From Cavenderia fasciculata (Eukaryota > Evosea > Eumycetozoa > Acytosteliales > Cavenderiaceae), in NCBI RefSeq assembly GCF_000203815.1, contig NW_004457723.1:1736001-1800000 (forward strand): a DNA stretch of 64,000 nucleotides, given 5' to 3'. Position numbers and translations under genes: made by a program. Positions 46,578-59,942 of the stretch are shown here, piece after piece. How positions within the stretch are numbered: position 1 is the first letter of the stretch; every line of letters begins with the position of its first letter. Below the pieces are notes generated by a model. It was not told the DNA's origin, did no database searches, and worked only from the letters and a program-made list of their open reading frames with translations.

Positions 46578-48120
46578 TTATTGAGCCAACCAAGATTGGA
46601 TAGCTTGAAGAGTAACTTGTCTAACTTGAGCTAAATTGTTTGGAGTATCACAACCACCTGGACAATCAACACGAATGTCACTGCAATGACCACAGTTTCC
46701 ACATGTTACCATGGCAACTGGTTCACTTGGGTATTGTTGAGTAATAATACTTGCACGTGACCATGGATCTTGTGAACTATTAACAAAAATAATGTTGGTA
46801 CCAGCAGTTTGATTACCACCATAATATTCATTGGTAGCTTCAACATCTGGCCAAAGTGCAATACCAAATACTTGTTCACAATGATCACGCCAATAGGTCA
46901 TATTAACAATCGATGAACGGATACTATTTTCAGCTGGAGCATTTTGCCAATATCCAAACTCTGTACATGTCTAAAAATAAAATTAAAAGTAATCATTAGT
47001 ATTTATACTTATTTCTTTCTTTGTTTTTTTTTTTGTTTTTTCTTACTTGATAAAGCCAAAGTCTATCAGCAGAATTGTTAATATCATGAGTAGTATTTTG
47101 TTGCCATGCGGTGGCATATTCAGCTGGTGTACCAAGTGAACCAGTCCATACATTTGCGGTATACAAGGCATAGGTCTTGATCAAAGAAGTTCCATTGTTC
47201 ATTGCATCAACCAATGGATCACAGAGTTGAGAGTGATATCCATATTGGATACCTTCGGCATTACTGTCAGCCAACCAAAAGAAAAAGTCACCATCTTCAA
47301 CCAAAGTCTCTGCATTGAATATTTGTCTAATCTCATCGGCTTGACCACCAAAATAGGCTTGTTCAACCTCTTGTGTAACTTGACGCATAGCAGTAGCACA
47401 TTCATCACCGGCAGCGTAGGCAACCCATTCATCAAATGCAGTGAAATCCAATATAGCATTAACAACACCACTAGATGATACAGAACCAACTGTAATATGT
47501 GGATATTTAACTCTGAACCTAAAAAATCAAAACATTAATAATGATTGACAAAAGTAATGACTCTCTTCTCTGTTTACTTACCAAGCAGAAAGAGCACCAG
47601 AATAACTACCACCAATAGTAACAACTTCAGTGGATAATGAAAGATTCTTTCTAAAATCAGAGATAAAGACGGCAAGATCGTTGAGTGCTTGACGAGAAGA
47701 GAGGAACTTGAGGTTCTCGGTAGAGAGATCTTCAAATGGAGATGAATCACCATAGTAACGATGCTCCAATGTGACAATGTAGGCACCCAAAGCTTGAGCA
47801 TAGACAACGACACCATCACCTTGTTGATATGGTGGTGAGCTTACTGGTCCTTCACCGTTGATGTAGAGAATGATTGGACCGCCCTTGCTATAATCATAAT
47901 AGGCATCGTTGGTGTAATAACGTTGCATAAAGGTTCTACTATCTTGTGCATCGAAATGATTCAATGTTTGATTGTACCAATAAATTGGGAAACTACTACT
48001 ATCTTTGACATTATTGTTATTGTTTTGATTAAGATTCTTAAAAGTTCTTCCTCCTAAACAAACAGTAACTAATAAAAGTAATCCTAATGTTACTAATAAT
48101 GATTTCTTGATATTCATCAT
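46578..48120 (-). CDS. Secreted/lysosomal serine carboxypeptidase, S28 family
   Basis: Three exons: 47582-48120, 47047-47518 and 46578-46970; 467 residues, in frame. A signal peptide (about 23 residues) is present. The nucleophile is in GGSYSG (Ser at about 172). The charge relay Asp is in SSQDPW and the His in CGHCSD. The oxyanion region GGPIILYINGEGP and LEHRYYGDS are typical of S28 proline-directed exopeptidases (PRCP, DPP2, thymus-specific protease). It likely acts in lysosomes or outside the cell. Confidence 0.9.
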
Positions 48121-48360
48121 TATAAATATGTATGTATCTCTTTTGTTAAAATATAAATGTTATAAACAAGTGTGCGCTGGTCTTTTGATAGGACGATGTT
48201 CAAAAATAAAGTAAAAAGTAATTTTTATTTTCGATATTCCTCTCCTGGAGATCTTTCATTGTCTGTCTATATTTAATTTAATTACCTGGGATATTTAAAT
48301 AGATATATAAAAAGAAATAAAGAAAGAAGTAATAATAATAATAAAGAATAATAAAGAATA

Positions 48361-49068
48361 ATGAGAAGAAACAAATATGATAATGATGATGATGATGATG
48401 ATAGTAGTGGTAGTTCAAACGATTACTTTAAAGATGATTTAGATGACCAGAACAAAAAGAACAATAGAAAAAAGAATAATAAGAATAATAAATATACACC
48501 TCCTACATATGATAGTCATTATGTTAAATATATACCATTTGTAAATAATATACCTGTACCAGTTAATCCAATACCTAAACTAGTACTTTCGGTCATACTC
48601 GATTTCCTTGGATTCTTTACTCAAATCATACCAGTGTTTGGTATTGCAATGTGGCCAACAATAAGTAGTTTTCTAATCTATAGAATGTATGGTTCATCAC
48701 TTGGTACTATGGTTTCATTTGTTGAAGAAACTGTATGTAATAATTTATAAATTACACCAAAACTTTATTTCCAAACTATTAATACTATTATTATTCAAAA
48801 GATACCAGGATTGGGATTTATTCCAACAGCTACAGTATGTTGGTTGGATGAAAGATACAATCTAGTAGATTATTGTGAACGATATATACCAATGTTCAAA
48901 TATGTTGGAGGTATCCGTAAAACACTCAATTCAATCTATAAGCTAGTCAAATATATTACCTATTCTGTCATTGCATTCATTGCCTATAAATTATTATCCT
49001 ATTTTGTCCCTTCTTCCTCTCAATATCATTCATCTCCTTCAAATTATTCAAGAGGTTATTCATCCTAA
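48361..49068 (+). CDS. Small predicted membrane protein with charged N-terminus
   Basis: Two exons: 48361-48732 and 48802-49068; 212 residues, phase 0. The first 45 residues are Asp, Asn and Lys rich. Two adjacent hydrophobic stretches follow (LVLSVILDFLGFFTQIIPVF and a Trp/Pro-containing segment), then a third near residues 180-200. Proline-rich PVPVNPIPK precedes the first. I do not recognise the family. Topology looks like a re-entrant or two-pass protein of an internal membrane. Confidence 0.65.
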
Positions 49069-49318
49069 ATAGAATAATATATAAATAAATAATGTAAATA
49101 ATTTTAACAACCAAAGAGATAAAGGACCTCCTTTAATTAAAAATTCATTTGATGATTGGCTAACCAGTCAATTACCCCCACCCCCCCCCCCCTTTCTTTC
49201 AAGACTGGACTGGTTGGTTCATCCAATCACCTTCACCTTTTAAAAGTTTAAGTTGACTTTTTTGTAATAACGTGTTCGCTAACTTTTCATTCTTTTTATT
49301 ACCTTTAGCTTCAACTTA

Positions 49319-49350
<32 letters not shown>

Positions 49351-49412
49351 GACAAAGAGAGATAATCGATCTATTCAATATATAAGAAGAAGAAGAAGAA
49401 GAAGAAGAAGAG

Positions 49413-50692
49413 ATGCAATACGATGAAAATGTAGTAAATGCAATGCTAATGTGCATTATAAGCGGTTTGTCAACTGCTATTGGAGGATTATTCATCTTGT
49501 TTATGAAATCACCATCTTATAAGTTCTTGGGATACATGCTTGGCTTTTCATCTGGTGTTATGATCTATATCTCTTTTATGGATCTATTACCTGAATCTGC
49601 TGCTGAAATAGGTTTCCTCCCTGCTAATGGATTTGTATGTATAAACAAATGTCATTGTGATCACAATCAACAAACTAATTATCAATACATTCTTTTAGTT
49701 CTTTGCAGGTATTATCTTTTTCGCACTAGTATTGAAATTGGTACCTGAAGCAGATGAACATGAACATGGTCCTTCTGAAGAAACTCATGAACATTCATCT
49801 GTAGAATCATCAAACACTACAACTCATACCAATTCCTCATCTACCACCTCGACAGTTGTAAAGAGAAAAAATGGAGCTGATAAAACACCTCCACAATCTC
49901 CACCATCTTCAGCCACAACCAAACAACAACAACAATCAAAACAAACCAAGAAACCAAAAGAAAAAAAGAAACAAATGTCTGATGCATATTTAAAGAATCT
50001 TGGTGTAGTCACTGCTCTTGGTATCAGTTTACACAACTTCCCAGAGGGAGTTGCCGTCTATCTTTCATGTTTGAAGAGTATGCAAGTAGGTCTTCCATTG
50101 ATGTTGGCTATTGCCGCCCACAACATCCCAGAAGGTATGGCTGTTGCCGCTCCCATCTACACTGCCACCGGTAGTAAATGGGTTGCATTCAAGTACTGTT
50201 TACTCAGTGGTCTTTGCGAACCATTTGGCGCTATCATCTTTGGTTTCTTTTTCCGTGACTATATGACTCCATACCTCGTTCAAGCCATGTTGGCTGCAGT
50301 CGCCGGTATCATGATTTTCATGGCCATCAAGGAATTAATCCCTGCTACTCTTAAATATATTGATGTTAATGTATGTAAACAAACAAGAAAAAAGAAAAAA
50401 AGGTTTAGACATGCAGATACTAATTGATACTATTATTATTCTATTATTTCAGGGAGCAACCATTTCAAACTTTGTTGGTATGTTTGTAATCTTTTTAAGT
50501 ATCTATTATTTACATGGAATGTTACCACATGATCTTTCTGAAGGTGATGGAGGTCATGGACATAGTCATGGTGGTGGTGCTCACTCTCACTCTCATAGTC
50601 ATGGTGGTGGCGCTCATTCTCATGGTCATAGCCATGGTGGTGCTAGTGGTCACTCTCATGCTCAACAACAATCTTCAGTCAATGCTTGGTAA
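49413..50692 (+). CDS. ZIP-family zinc transporter (ZupT/ZIP11-like)
   Basis: Three exons: 49413-49634, 49699-50370 and 50453-50692; 377 residues, phase 0. Eight hydrophobic segments are seen. The metal site motifs HNFPEG (segment 4) and HNIPEG (segment 5) are intact. A long His- and Thr/Ser-rich loop lies between segments 3 and 4, and a C-terminal His-Gly-Ser repeat tail probably binds zinc. The ZupT/GufA-type arrangement suggests import of zinc into the cytosol. Confidence 0.93.
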
Positions 50693-50874
50693 TCAAAAAA
50701 ACTTATATACTCAATACTCAATCATTCTCAATAACAACAACAAGACAATTTAATTAACTTGTAAATATGACAACTCTTTCTCTTTTTAGAGAGAGATAGA
50801 GATCACACATCGATACAACAACAATAATAATACTAATAAATAATTTGAAGATGAAAATATATATTGACGCCATT

Positions 50875-52592
50875 TTAATTAAACTTTCTATTACATAATA
50901 TGTAACCATGTTCTTCATATTCTGCTTTTGTAACTGATAATCTAGAGAAATCATTTTGTAATGCCATTTTCATACCTCCATAAACTGGTGCCATTATAGG
51001 ACTATAAAAGAAGAGTTAATGAATTAATAAAAGTTTGTTTGAGTTCAAAAAGGATCATATTTAACATACTCTTCTGTAGTATAAATTTTGATTGGTAAAT
51101 CATCTGGTGCAAGTTTTCTAAGATCATTTTCCAATCTTTCTTTAAATCCTGGGTAGAGAGTAGATCCACCCAAAAGTAGAATATTGGAATAGAGAGGTTG
51201 ATGCATATTAATGTTGGTTGAATTGATAGACTGTACAATACTCTCAGCAATGCCACCTTGATTAATACCAATATCAGATGGATTAAAAAGTAATTCTGGA
51301 ACTGTAAATCTTTCATTTGTCAATTCCAATATTTGCTCTTCTGGTTCCTCTGTTGTTGTAGTATTTGTTGTTTCTTGATCATCTGTCATCTCTTTGTCTT
51401 GTTCATCAGTATTATCTTTTTCTTCTTCTTCTTCTTTTTGTTCTTTTTGGTGTTTATTTGGATGACCAAAGTAACTTTTTTTAGTAATTGATACAGGATA
51501 ATATGGTTCATTCTACGTTAAATAAATAAATAATTGTTAGTGATCACTTTGTCTATATCTTTTTCTATTCCTTTAATTTTACCTTTATAAAACCAGTATT
51601 ATTATTATTTCTATAATCTGGTAAAACATAATCGACAGTGATTGATGAAGATTCATCTTTACATTTCATCAAATCGCCCATGAAATCTTGTGATATATAG
51701 CATACGCGTTCTTTGATAGTGTTGATCAATCTAGTTTCATGCATCATATCCCAATATCTAAATGAAACGATTTCCTTTAGATAGTTTGTAAGAATCTTTC
51801 CACCAACATTTACACGCTTGACAGCATAATTTAATCGATTGCCAAGAAAGTGAGGAACAATGTGTGTTGAAGAGTATCCACAATCAACTACCAAATGACA
51901 TGGTGAAGAGTATATCGGAAGTGTAGTATTTTCTGATTTATAATTTAATAATCCCAATGTTGATGCTAAACAAATAGTAAAAGAGGTTAGATTATAGTAG
52001 CTAGCAATATATATGTTATACGTCTACTTACAAGAAGTTAAACATAAAGATTTAAATTTATATTGTTCATAAACAGTTTCATATAATGCCTTTCTAATAT
52101 CATCCATTGCAAATGGTGCTTCTGTCATTAATAAATTTGTTTCTGATGGTTTTACTTTGAGATCATCTCTTTTGAACAAGTAATCCCAAATCTCTTTCTC
52201 TATTCCCCAACTACAAATGTATCCATGATCCATTGGGTTACGTAATCTAATCTCTGATGCATTATGAAACTTTGCCAAATCATCTCCCAATATATATTTC
52301 TTTTCCTTTTTTGTCTTTCCTACTTGATTAGGTATTACTCTATAAAGAGAGAGAGAGAGAGAAAGATAAACAAATTAGATTAATCTATCACATTTGAGAT
52401 GAATGATCGATTCACGCTTTCTTCTTACATTGGTTGAATGAGATTTGATGTATCAGCCGATGATTGACTATTTGCATATGCTATTTTGATAGAATGTGCT
52501 CCATTGTCAATAACCAATGTCTTTGATGCTAGATTACTTGTAGTAGTAGCGGTAGTGGTTGTTGATGTACTCGATGTTGTTGATGTACTCAT
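50875..52592 (-). CDS. ARP6: Actin-related protein ARP6
   Basis: Five exons: 52429-52592, 52032-52339, 51583-51965, 51070-51512 and 50875-51001; 474 residues, in frame. An in-frame ATG at 52631 would add 13 residues. Actin-fold motifs are visible: VIDNGAHSIKIAY (phosphate loop 1), HLVVDCGYSSTHIVP (phosphate loop 2) and LLLGGSTLYPGF. The C-terminus has DPIMAPVYGG and VTKAEYEEHG as in ARP6, a subunit of the SWR1/SRCAP H2A.Z exchange complex. An acidic Glu/Thr-rich insert of about 45 residues lies in subdomain 3-4. Confidence 0.88.
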
Positions 52593-52631
52593 TGATCGAT
52601 TCAATAATCCAAAGGTACTCAAAATAAACAC

Positions 52632-53149
52632 TTTTTTTGATCAATGAGTTTTGAAGATTTTTTCAAACTACAATAATTAATTAATAATATAATATTTGAA
52701 TAGAATAACAATAACAAATAGGAAATTGTTATATTGTTTTTAATATTTAATTTAATTAATTTTTTTGTTTTTTTTACCAATCATTTTTATTTTAGAATGA
52801 ATACTGAGGAGGGAGGAGGGGTCTATCTACAAACAACAAAAATATATTCTATGATTGTTATTATTCATATTAGTTATTATCTAGTGTAAAGTTATTATTA
52901 AGTTATTATTATTATCATTATTAATTATTTTGGGTTATTTAATATGATTAAACATTTGTTGTGGGTGGGTAATCAAAGATGAGAGATAAGTTAGTGTATT
53001 TTGGGGATCGATGGTTGGTTGAGGTTGGATACGAAAGAATTGGTTAGTTGTTATATATTCGTTATTGATCATTATTTGAATGGGAAGGATTTGTGAATTA
53101 ATTTATAGATGAGGTGAGGTGAGGTGAGGTTGGTTGGTTGATTTATCAT
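52632..53149. other. Intergenic; no gene recognised
   Basis: AT-rich upstream region of ARP6 and 3' flank of the DEK-like gene. Contains TTATTA runs only. Confidence 0.5.
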
Positions 53150-54603
53150 TTAAGCAGCAGTTACAGCCTTGTTGTTCTTCTTGGCGTCAGTGGTGGAGGC
53201 CTTGTTCTTCTTGGCATCAGCCTTTTCCTTTTCAGCGGTCTTTTTTGCCTTGTCAGCTTCCTTCTTTTTGGAGGCTTCATCAACTTGTTCATCTTCTTCT
53301 TCCTCTTCTTCTTCTTCTTCTTGTGCGACTTCTTCCTTCTTTGACTTGGTGTCCTTCTTGGCATCAGTCTTTGACTTCTTGTCCTTCATTTCAACATCCT
53401 TCTTGGCAGCAGCGTCCTTCTTGGACTTGGCAGTTTCCTTTTCATCTTCAGATTCAGATTCTTCAGACTCTGATTCAGACTCTTCCTTGGGGGCGTCCTT
53501 CTTGCTGGACTTCTTGGTATCTGGCTTCTTTGGCTTTTCGTCGTCCTTCTTTTGTTTCTTGGTGGTTCTCTTCTTTTCCTCTTCATCTTCAGATTCGGAT
53601 TCAGATTCAGATTCAGACTCTACCTTTTTGGTTTCCTTCTTCTTTGAATCCTTCTTCTTTGTATCCTTCTTCTTTGTGTCCTTCTTCTCTGGGGTAAATG
53701 AGAGATACTCGACGCTCTTTGGACTGATGATGAATTTCTCCAAGAGTGCTCTGATGGTCTTGGAGCTGCCAGATGACTTGATCAACAAAACGTCAAGGAT
53801 ATTAACGACTTCATCCTTTTCCAACTTGTCAACGAGGGAAGTGAGCTTTTCCTTTTCTCTGTCCAAACTAATGTCCAAACCCTTGAACTCAAGGAGACCC
53901 TTTGAAGCACTCTTTGCTCCAGCCTTCTTGGCAGTGTGTCCATAGATTATCTTGTATAAAGTATGAAGAGCTTCCTTTTGATCTTTGTTGAGATGACCAA
54001 ATCTAGACTTGGCTAAAAGAAAAGGAAAAAAAGGAAATGGTTAGATTGATACCAAATAGATTAGATCTTTGTTTGTAGTCTTTTTTTTTCTATCCTTTAC
54101 ATACAATCTTCAGAGAGAGTCTCTAAATCCTTGCCCTTTGTAGAGAGTTCAAAGTGCTTGTTAATGACAGATGGATCGAAACGAGCGACTTCCTTCTTTG
54201 TTCTTTCGGCCTTTCCACCCTTTTCAAGGTTCTCTTGGAGTGGTCTCATAAAGTGTGACTTTTCATTCTCTTCACGCAAACGTTCCAACTTGCTCTTCTT
54301 TGGTGGTGCGTTTGGATCCTTTGGCTTCTTAACCTTTTCTGGTGCATTTGGATCCTTTGGCTTGGTTGGTTTCTTCTTGCTCTTTGGTGCTTTCTTACGC
54401 TTGCCCTTGGTTGCTGTAGAGGTGGTTGAAGTTTCATCCTTGGCTTCAGCAGATGAAGCGTCAGAGGCATCAGATGCGGCAGCAGCAGCAACTACTTCCT
54501 TCTTCTTGTTAGCAGCAGTAGTAGTAGCAGTAGTAGTAGCAACTTCCTCCTTCTTCTTGTTAGCAGTAGCGTCTACCTTCTTGGTATCATTCTTTGTTGT
54601 CAT
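53150..54603 (-). CDS. DEK-like chromatin protein
   Basis: Two exons: 54105-54603 and 53150-54012; 453 residues, in frame. The N-terminal third is Lys, Ala and Thr rich with repeated PKDPNAP. The middle (about 120-280) resembles the DEK core: RFDPSVIN, then HTLYKIIYG, LLEFKGL, DILLIKSSGSSKTIRALLEKFIISPK. The C-terminal third alternates Lys runs with acidic Ser-Glu repeats likely to be CK2 sites. DEK proteins bind DNA and histones and alter supercoiling. Low-complexity tails make homology by eye harder; the core match is fairly convincing. Confidence 0.75.
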
Positions 54604-55506
54604 CTTCTTTATCTATTTAACAAAATAAGTTAAAAAGTAAGTAATTTGTTTAGAGGAGTCAAGTAAGTTGAAGTTAACAACAAGAAGAAAAAAAAAAAAA
54701 AAAAAAAGAAAAGAAAGAAGAAGAGAAGAGATGATAGTTTAAATTCAAGATAGATAGTTTGATTGATTGATTGATTGATTGATGATCGTCGTATTATAAA
54801 TAAAAAGCAAGAAAGAAGATTAAAAGTTAAGTTGAAAGTTATTATTATTGATGTTGTTTGTTCAAAAGAGAGAGAGAAGGGTCGTTGATATTATTAATTA
54901 CCAAATAGAAGATGTAGGGGATTGGCAATGAAGAAGATGATGATGAGTAGATGAGAAGAGATATAGATGATTTGTTTGTTTGTTTGCGATGAAGAGGTAA
55001 TACCTTTAATTAGTCTATCTTTGAGAGAAAACCAAAACTTGTTGTAATAATAAAAAAGATGGTGCAGTCTTTTTGAATTTGGTGGGCGCCTTCAAACCAA
55101 CTGAAAATTTTTTGAGCGCCAAGTGAAGAGACCACTTTTTAAAATTAATTGGCCAGCGGGATTGGATAATTTTATTTATCCGTTGGCAACACACCCCACA
55201 TATCCTTTACCTTGACAATCCAATCCATACCACCGTTGACTGTTCGTTCAATGAAAGTAAAGTACTTTAATAGAGGGTCAGATATTTTAAACAAAAATAA
55301 ATAAAAAAAAAGAAACTGATTGGTGTACATACCCAATCCATCCTTCAATCCATTATTATTTATGAGATCTAAATGAATCAAACAATATTAAATTTATCAT
55401 TTCTTTTTGAACGAACTGAACAACAACAATTAGATACCCAAAACTACAACAATTCAATAACCATATTTTCACAAGTTGAACTTGTCATGTGAAGTCGATG
55501 AAAAAC
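54604..55506. other. Intergenic region with a possible gene tail
   Basis: Includes the promoter of the DEK-like gene, a poly-A run near 54690 and GATT repeats near 54760. On the minus strand 55172-55381 could hold two tiny exons with a coding-like end (ERTVNGGMDWIVKVKDMWG) but I cannot place a start or a family. Confidence 0.4.
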
Positions 55507-55514
55507 TCCCATAA
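55507..55514 (+). promoter_or_regulatory. DUSE snRNA promoter element for U1 copy 2
   Basis: TCCCATAA lies 63 bp upstream of the U1 start at 55570, the same spacing as in copy 1. Confidence 0.85.
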
Positions 55515-55569
55515 GCAGGGTCAGTTCAAAATTAGGATAAATAATTTTTAATATGGTGATGTAAAGTTC

Positions 55570-55733
55570 ATACTTACCTGCTGGTTTGTCAAACATGATC
55601 ATATAGGTGTTTGGTGACTAAAAAGACTCTCTCTTGCACACCTGAGATGACTTTTAGCTCCCTCAACCATTACGGTGAGGGAACTAGCTAATTTCTGGGA
55701 GTGGGGAGTACTGCGCTTGTCGCATACTCCCTG
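55570..55733 (+). ncRNA. U1 spliceosomal snRNA (copy 2)
   Basis: Identical over 164 nt to copy 1 (23870-24033, opposite strand). It has the same 5' splice-site-pairing ATACTTACCTG, U1-70K and U1A loop sequences, an Sm-like site and a 3' hairpin. Flanks are also conserved for about 60 bp upstream and roughly 40 bp downstream but with substitutions, so the copies are paralogous rather than an assembly echo. Confidence 0.93.
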
Positions 55734-55915
55734 AACACATATCAATTAATTTAAAATGAAAATATATCAATAACTACTTCTACTATTCTTGAATAGGTAG
55801 CATCATTGCGCTCAACTGTTGAAGTTGGATTATGAACCAGTACGTCAACATATTACAATCTATTTATTATTTTACATTATGCAACCAGTTCGTTTGTAAT
55901 ACTTTTAAAATTTAT

Positions 55916-58408
55916 TTACATTAAATTAAATTGATTATCAGATTTCATCATTTGTTTGGCAGCTTTAGCACGAGCTTTGAGTAATTCAAGGTCAGCCTTT
56001 TCTTTTTGACTCTTTGGAGGATTGGAAGGAAGGAGGCCATGCATGAAAAAGACACCTACACCCTTTCTGAGTGTATCGATCGATTGGAGATGTTCATCTG
56101 TCTTTTTGGAACGAGCAGACTCTCTTTCAATGAGAACGACACGTTCAAAGATGGAAAGGGCTTGATCTTCTTGTTCCAAGGTGAGGATGTATGTGAAAAC
56201 GATACGGAAAAATACGATCGACACTGGATCGAGATTGTGGAAATCGACGTTACGTAGAATGGTAAGAGGAAAGATAGAGTGTTCGATAAGTCTTCCCAAG
56301 ACATTGGCAAGGTTGGATACGGCAGACAATGCATTAGACATGCTTGAAAGATTCTTTAGACGATCCCAAAGATTATATTGTAATGTGGATTTGTAGGCAC
56401 GGTCATGGTGACAAAGACGATCCAACAAATGGTAATAGTATGGATTAAACTTCTTTTCCTTTAAACAACAATGTAATGCAATATTAACTACTTCCTTGTC
56501 TTGTTTATCTTTTAATTCTAATTTCATAATCTTATCAAATGCATCTGAGAAATCCTATGATAACAAATAGATAGATAGGTTAGTTAGAACAATATTATTA
56601 TTATTAATCAATTAATTACTTCTATTATTGTTTCTACCTACTTCACTTGACATGATAATACAAAAGATTGATTTTTGAATATCTGTAACCATACGATTGG
56701 CAACTGCCAATTTTAAGAGATCACTACCATAGTTGTTACTTTGAATAGCCATACCTCCTTTGGCATTTGGTGTTCTGAGGTCAGACATTTTAGTGGCAGT
56801 GTTGGCACCGGCCCATGATGAACCAACCAACCACCATCTACCAGTGTTTCCAACAGACTCGAGATCCTTTAATGAAATATTCATAGTGTTTGACTTCATG
56901 CTAGAATCGGATGATTTCAATAATGATCTAATAGCCTTTTTCAATTGAGTGAGTGTTTCAATCAACTTTGTATTTTGAATCTTATTGTTCTTCAAATTGG
57001 TCATCATATCCAACATAAAGTTAATCTTTGACAATTGATCACCCTTTTCATTTTTATATTCACCATGTTTCTTTTGAACCAATAAAATAATATCTTTTAA
57101 TGAAGTTGGATCATCTCCTCTTAATTGATATCCAATATCTATAAAAATTAAAATAAATAATATTTAATTAATAATTAAATCAATTAGTTACTTTTTGTTT
57201 GTTTGATTTACATACTTTGAATAATTAAAGATAATAAATTAATATCCAATTCTGAAAATGTGCCAATATAACGTTTGGCCAAATCAACGACCAAAGATTT
57301 ACTAAGAACTTGGAAATTGTAGAGATGACAAATAGTAACGAGATAGTTTGATACTTCAGACAAGTTGTCTGGTTTGGCGTATGCCTTTTGATAGGCTTGG
57401 AATAATTCTTCGATAAAGGCACCACCCAAATCAGTACCAATTCCACCATTGATTGCTGTAATCAATGCTGTGTTGGCATGAATAATATTATTAACAACTT
57501 GATGTTTATCTCCACAATTAATTAGAATCAATTCAATTAAAAATTGTTTTAATACTAAAAAAGAAAAAAGAGGTTAATATTTGTATATTTGAGATATATA
57601 ATATCTTTCTCATGTTTACTTACTATTTCTTGGATGTTCATTAAAGAGTTGTGTGATTTCATTATACATAATATGAAAGTTATTAGTTGCCAACTTGTTT
57701 AATATACCTTTAATCTTTCTCTTTAAATTAATTTCCTTTAATGTTAATGGAGCGGCAGAGGTAGTAGTAGTACTATTTTTGTTGTTATTATTATTATTGT
57801 TGATATTATTTTGAATATTTTCAGTTTGTTGTTGTTGTTGTCTTAAATGAGGTGGGACATATTTACCCATACCTTGACTTCCAACACCAACATTATCCTT
57901 TATAATCTCTCCAGTCTCTGCATTTAAAACTCTACCATAAATATCTTCCTTTGTTATAATTTCTTTATCTTCTTTTTCTTCTTCTTCTGGGTTATCTTCT
58001 TCTTCATCTTCTCCTTCTTCTCCACCTTCAATGTCATCATCCAAATCTTCATCGTCTTCGTCATCTTGGTCTTCACCATCACTTCCACCTTTGCCCCAAG
58101 CTTCATCACTATCTATTTCTTCATCATCCTCACTATTGATTTCTGGATAATCGTCACTTAATTCGTTTGGATCAAATTCTGCATCCTCCAATGGTTCGAC
58201 ACCTTCCTCGTCATAACTAACGTCATCATCATCATCTTCATCATCGTCGTCAGCACCATACGATCCATCCAAAGCACTTAAAGCATCTTCCAATTCATCA
58301 AATAATGCATCTGGATCATCATCGTATTCACCCAAATCATCTTCATCCAATTCATCCATATCATCCATTTCTTGTTCATTTTCCATTTCCTCATCAACTT
58401 CTTCGTCA

Positions 58409-58439
<31 letters not shown>

Positions 58440-59399
58440 CTTCTTCTTCTTCATCTCCTTCTTGTTCTGAATCATCACCAAGAAGATTGATTTCACCTTC
58501 ATCACCAGAATCTTCTATTTCATTGTCATCCAATACATCTTCAAAGTCATTTTCATCATATTCTTGATCGTCGCCATCTTTATCATCATCGCTATCTTGT
58601 TTCTTTTGATCTCCATCATTTTCAGACAATGGTTTAAATAATGCTACAAAATATAATTAATTAATTGTCAAGTTTCTGTAATATATATATAATATTACAT
58701 ACTATCTAAACCATCATCAACAAGAGTTTGACTAATATAAGTATCACCATTCTTTTTCTTCTTTTTGGCAATACCCAATTTAGATTCCAAATATTTGATT
58801 TCACGTTCATCGGCATCCAAGTTATCACTACCTCTGACACCAACAGCCTTTAATATTCTATCTTTTGTTCTTTCTAATCTTTCTCTTTGTTCTTGGTCAC
58901 GTTCATCTTGCATCTTTTTGTCATACTTGTCCCATTTCTTTTGAGTTCTTTCTCTCTTTACCTTGATTTCATCTCTTCTCTTTATTCTTTGTTCTTCTGC
59001 CTTTTCTGGGTTTCTTCTTTCAAACTATAGATAGATAGAAATAGAAATATGTATAATTAGTTTAGTTTCATGACGACAACTCCTCCTATCTTATCCTCCT
59101 ATACATACCTGTTGTTGATGAAATACAAGTTTTCTCTTTTTCTTATCATCTCTAACAGCCTTTCTTTCATCCTTTCTACTAATTCTACCTCTTTTATTGT
59201 TTCTATTAAATGATGTAGAGTATGATTCTTTGTTATTGTTATTATTATTATTATTATTGTTAAAACTTTTAAAAGCAGGACGTTCTTCATCACGAGCAGG
59301 TTTCTTTGAGTTTATTTCATCTTTTAAAGATTGTGGTAACTCTAATCCTTTACCTGGAGCTCTTTGTTGTTGTTGTTGATTTCTGAATCCAAATCCCAT
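55916..59399 (-). CDS. NOM1: Nucleolar MIF4G-MA3 protein NOM1/Sgd1
   Basis: Six exons: 59109-59399, 58703-59024, 57624-58643, 57216-57554, 56642-57138 and 55916-56554; 1035 residues, in frame. The ATG at 59399 is preferred to one nine codons upstream. The N-terminus is basic with Gln and Asn runs; residues about 205-440 are a very acidic Asp/Glu domain. KYVPPHLR (about residue 465) precedes the MIF4G domain, and the MA3-type helices follow in the last about 200 residues. In yeast and animals this protein helps 40S subunit biogenesis and binds an eIF4A-type helicase. Confidence 0.88.
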
Positions 59400-59593
59400 C
59401 TCTCTCTCTCTCTTTCTCTCTATCAACTAAATAAATAAAGATTGGGTAATGAAAAATAGATGAGGTCTCGACGATTCGTTCGTTTTTTTACATTTTTAGT
59501 TTGAAAATATGAATATGATTTTTCAAACACTTTTTCTTTCATTTTTATATTATTATTATTATCTTTTGAAGTAATAAATAAATTGTTCGAATC

Positions 59594-59942
59594 ATGGGAA
59601 CAAAAAAAGATTTAAAAAAAAAAAAGAAAGAAAAGATATTGCTTCCTCTCACAAACCTTCAGACTGGATATATATCCAAGAAGGTCCAAAAAAAATATTG
59701 TAGAGGATTATAAGAAATTGGAGACAAAACTGGATTGTCAAAAGCGAAAAGTTATGGTGAAAACAATAGCGATCATAAGTAGAGAAAATTGTCAACTGTC
59801 CAATCAAAACGAGAAACTAATTGAAGAAAGCCAAAAACTTAAAGAAGATATGGATGGAATCAAAAAGATGATCGATGACTTATGGTCTTCACATAATTCA
59901 CGTGTCAAGGAGATCCAAGATAAATCTTTCAATTTTGAATAA
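59594..59942 (+). CDS. Short coiled-coil protein, frame broken in poly-A
   Basis: From the ATG at 59594 the frame is Lys-rich and changes phase near an A12 run (about 59610-59622). The other frame then continues without a stop to TAA at 59942 and encodes a coiled coil of about 60 residues (NCQLSNQNEKLIEESQKLKE). A single-base poly-A error would make one protein of about 115 residues. Unknown function. It could also be chance. Confidence 0.35.

Noticed and set aside
52958-52965. DUSE-like ACCCACAA on the minus strand
   Set aside because: The DNA 60-70 bp downstream is featureless TTATTA repeat with no structured RNA visible.
53134-53945. Long plus-strand frames opposite the DEK-like gene
   Set aside because: They are complements of Lys/Glu/Ser repeats; the minus strand has the splice sites and the DEK-like core.
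58400-58460. Poly-Glu/Lys frames on both strands in the NOM1 acidic domain
   Set aside because: They are alternative readings of the GAA repeat within the NOM1 coding exon.
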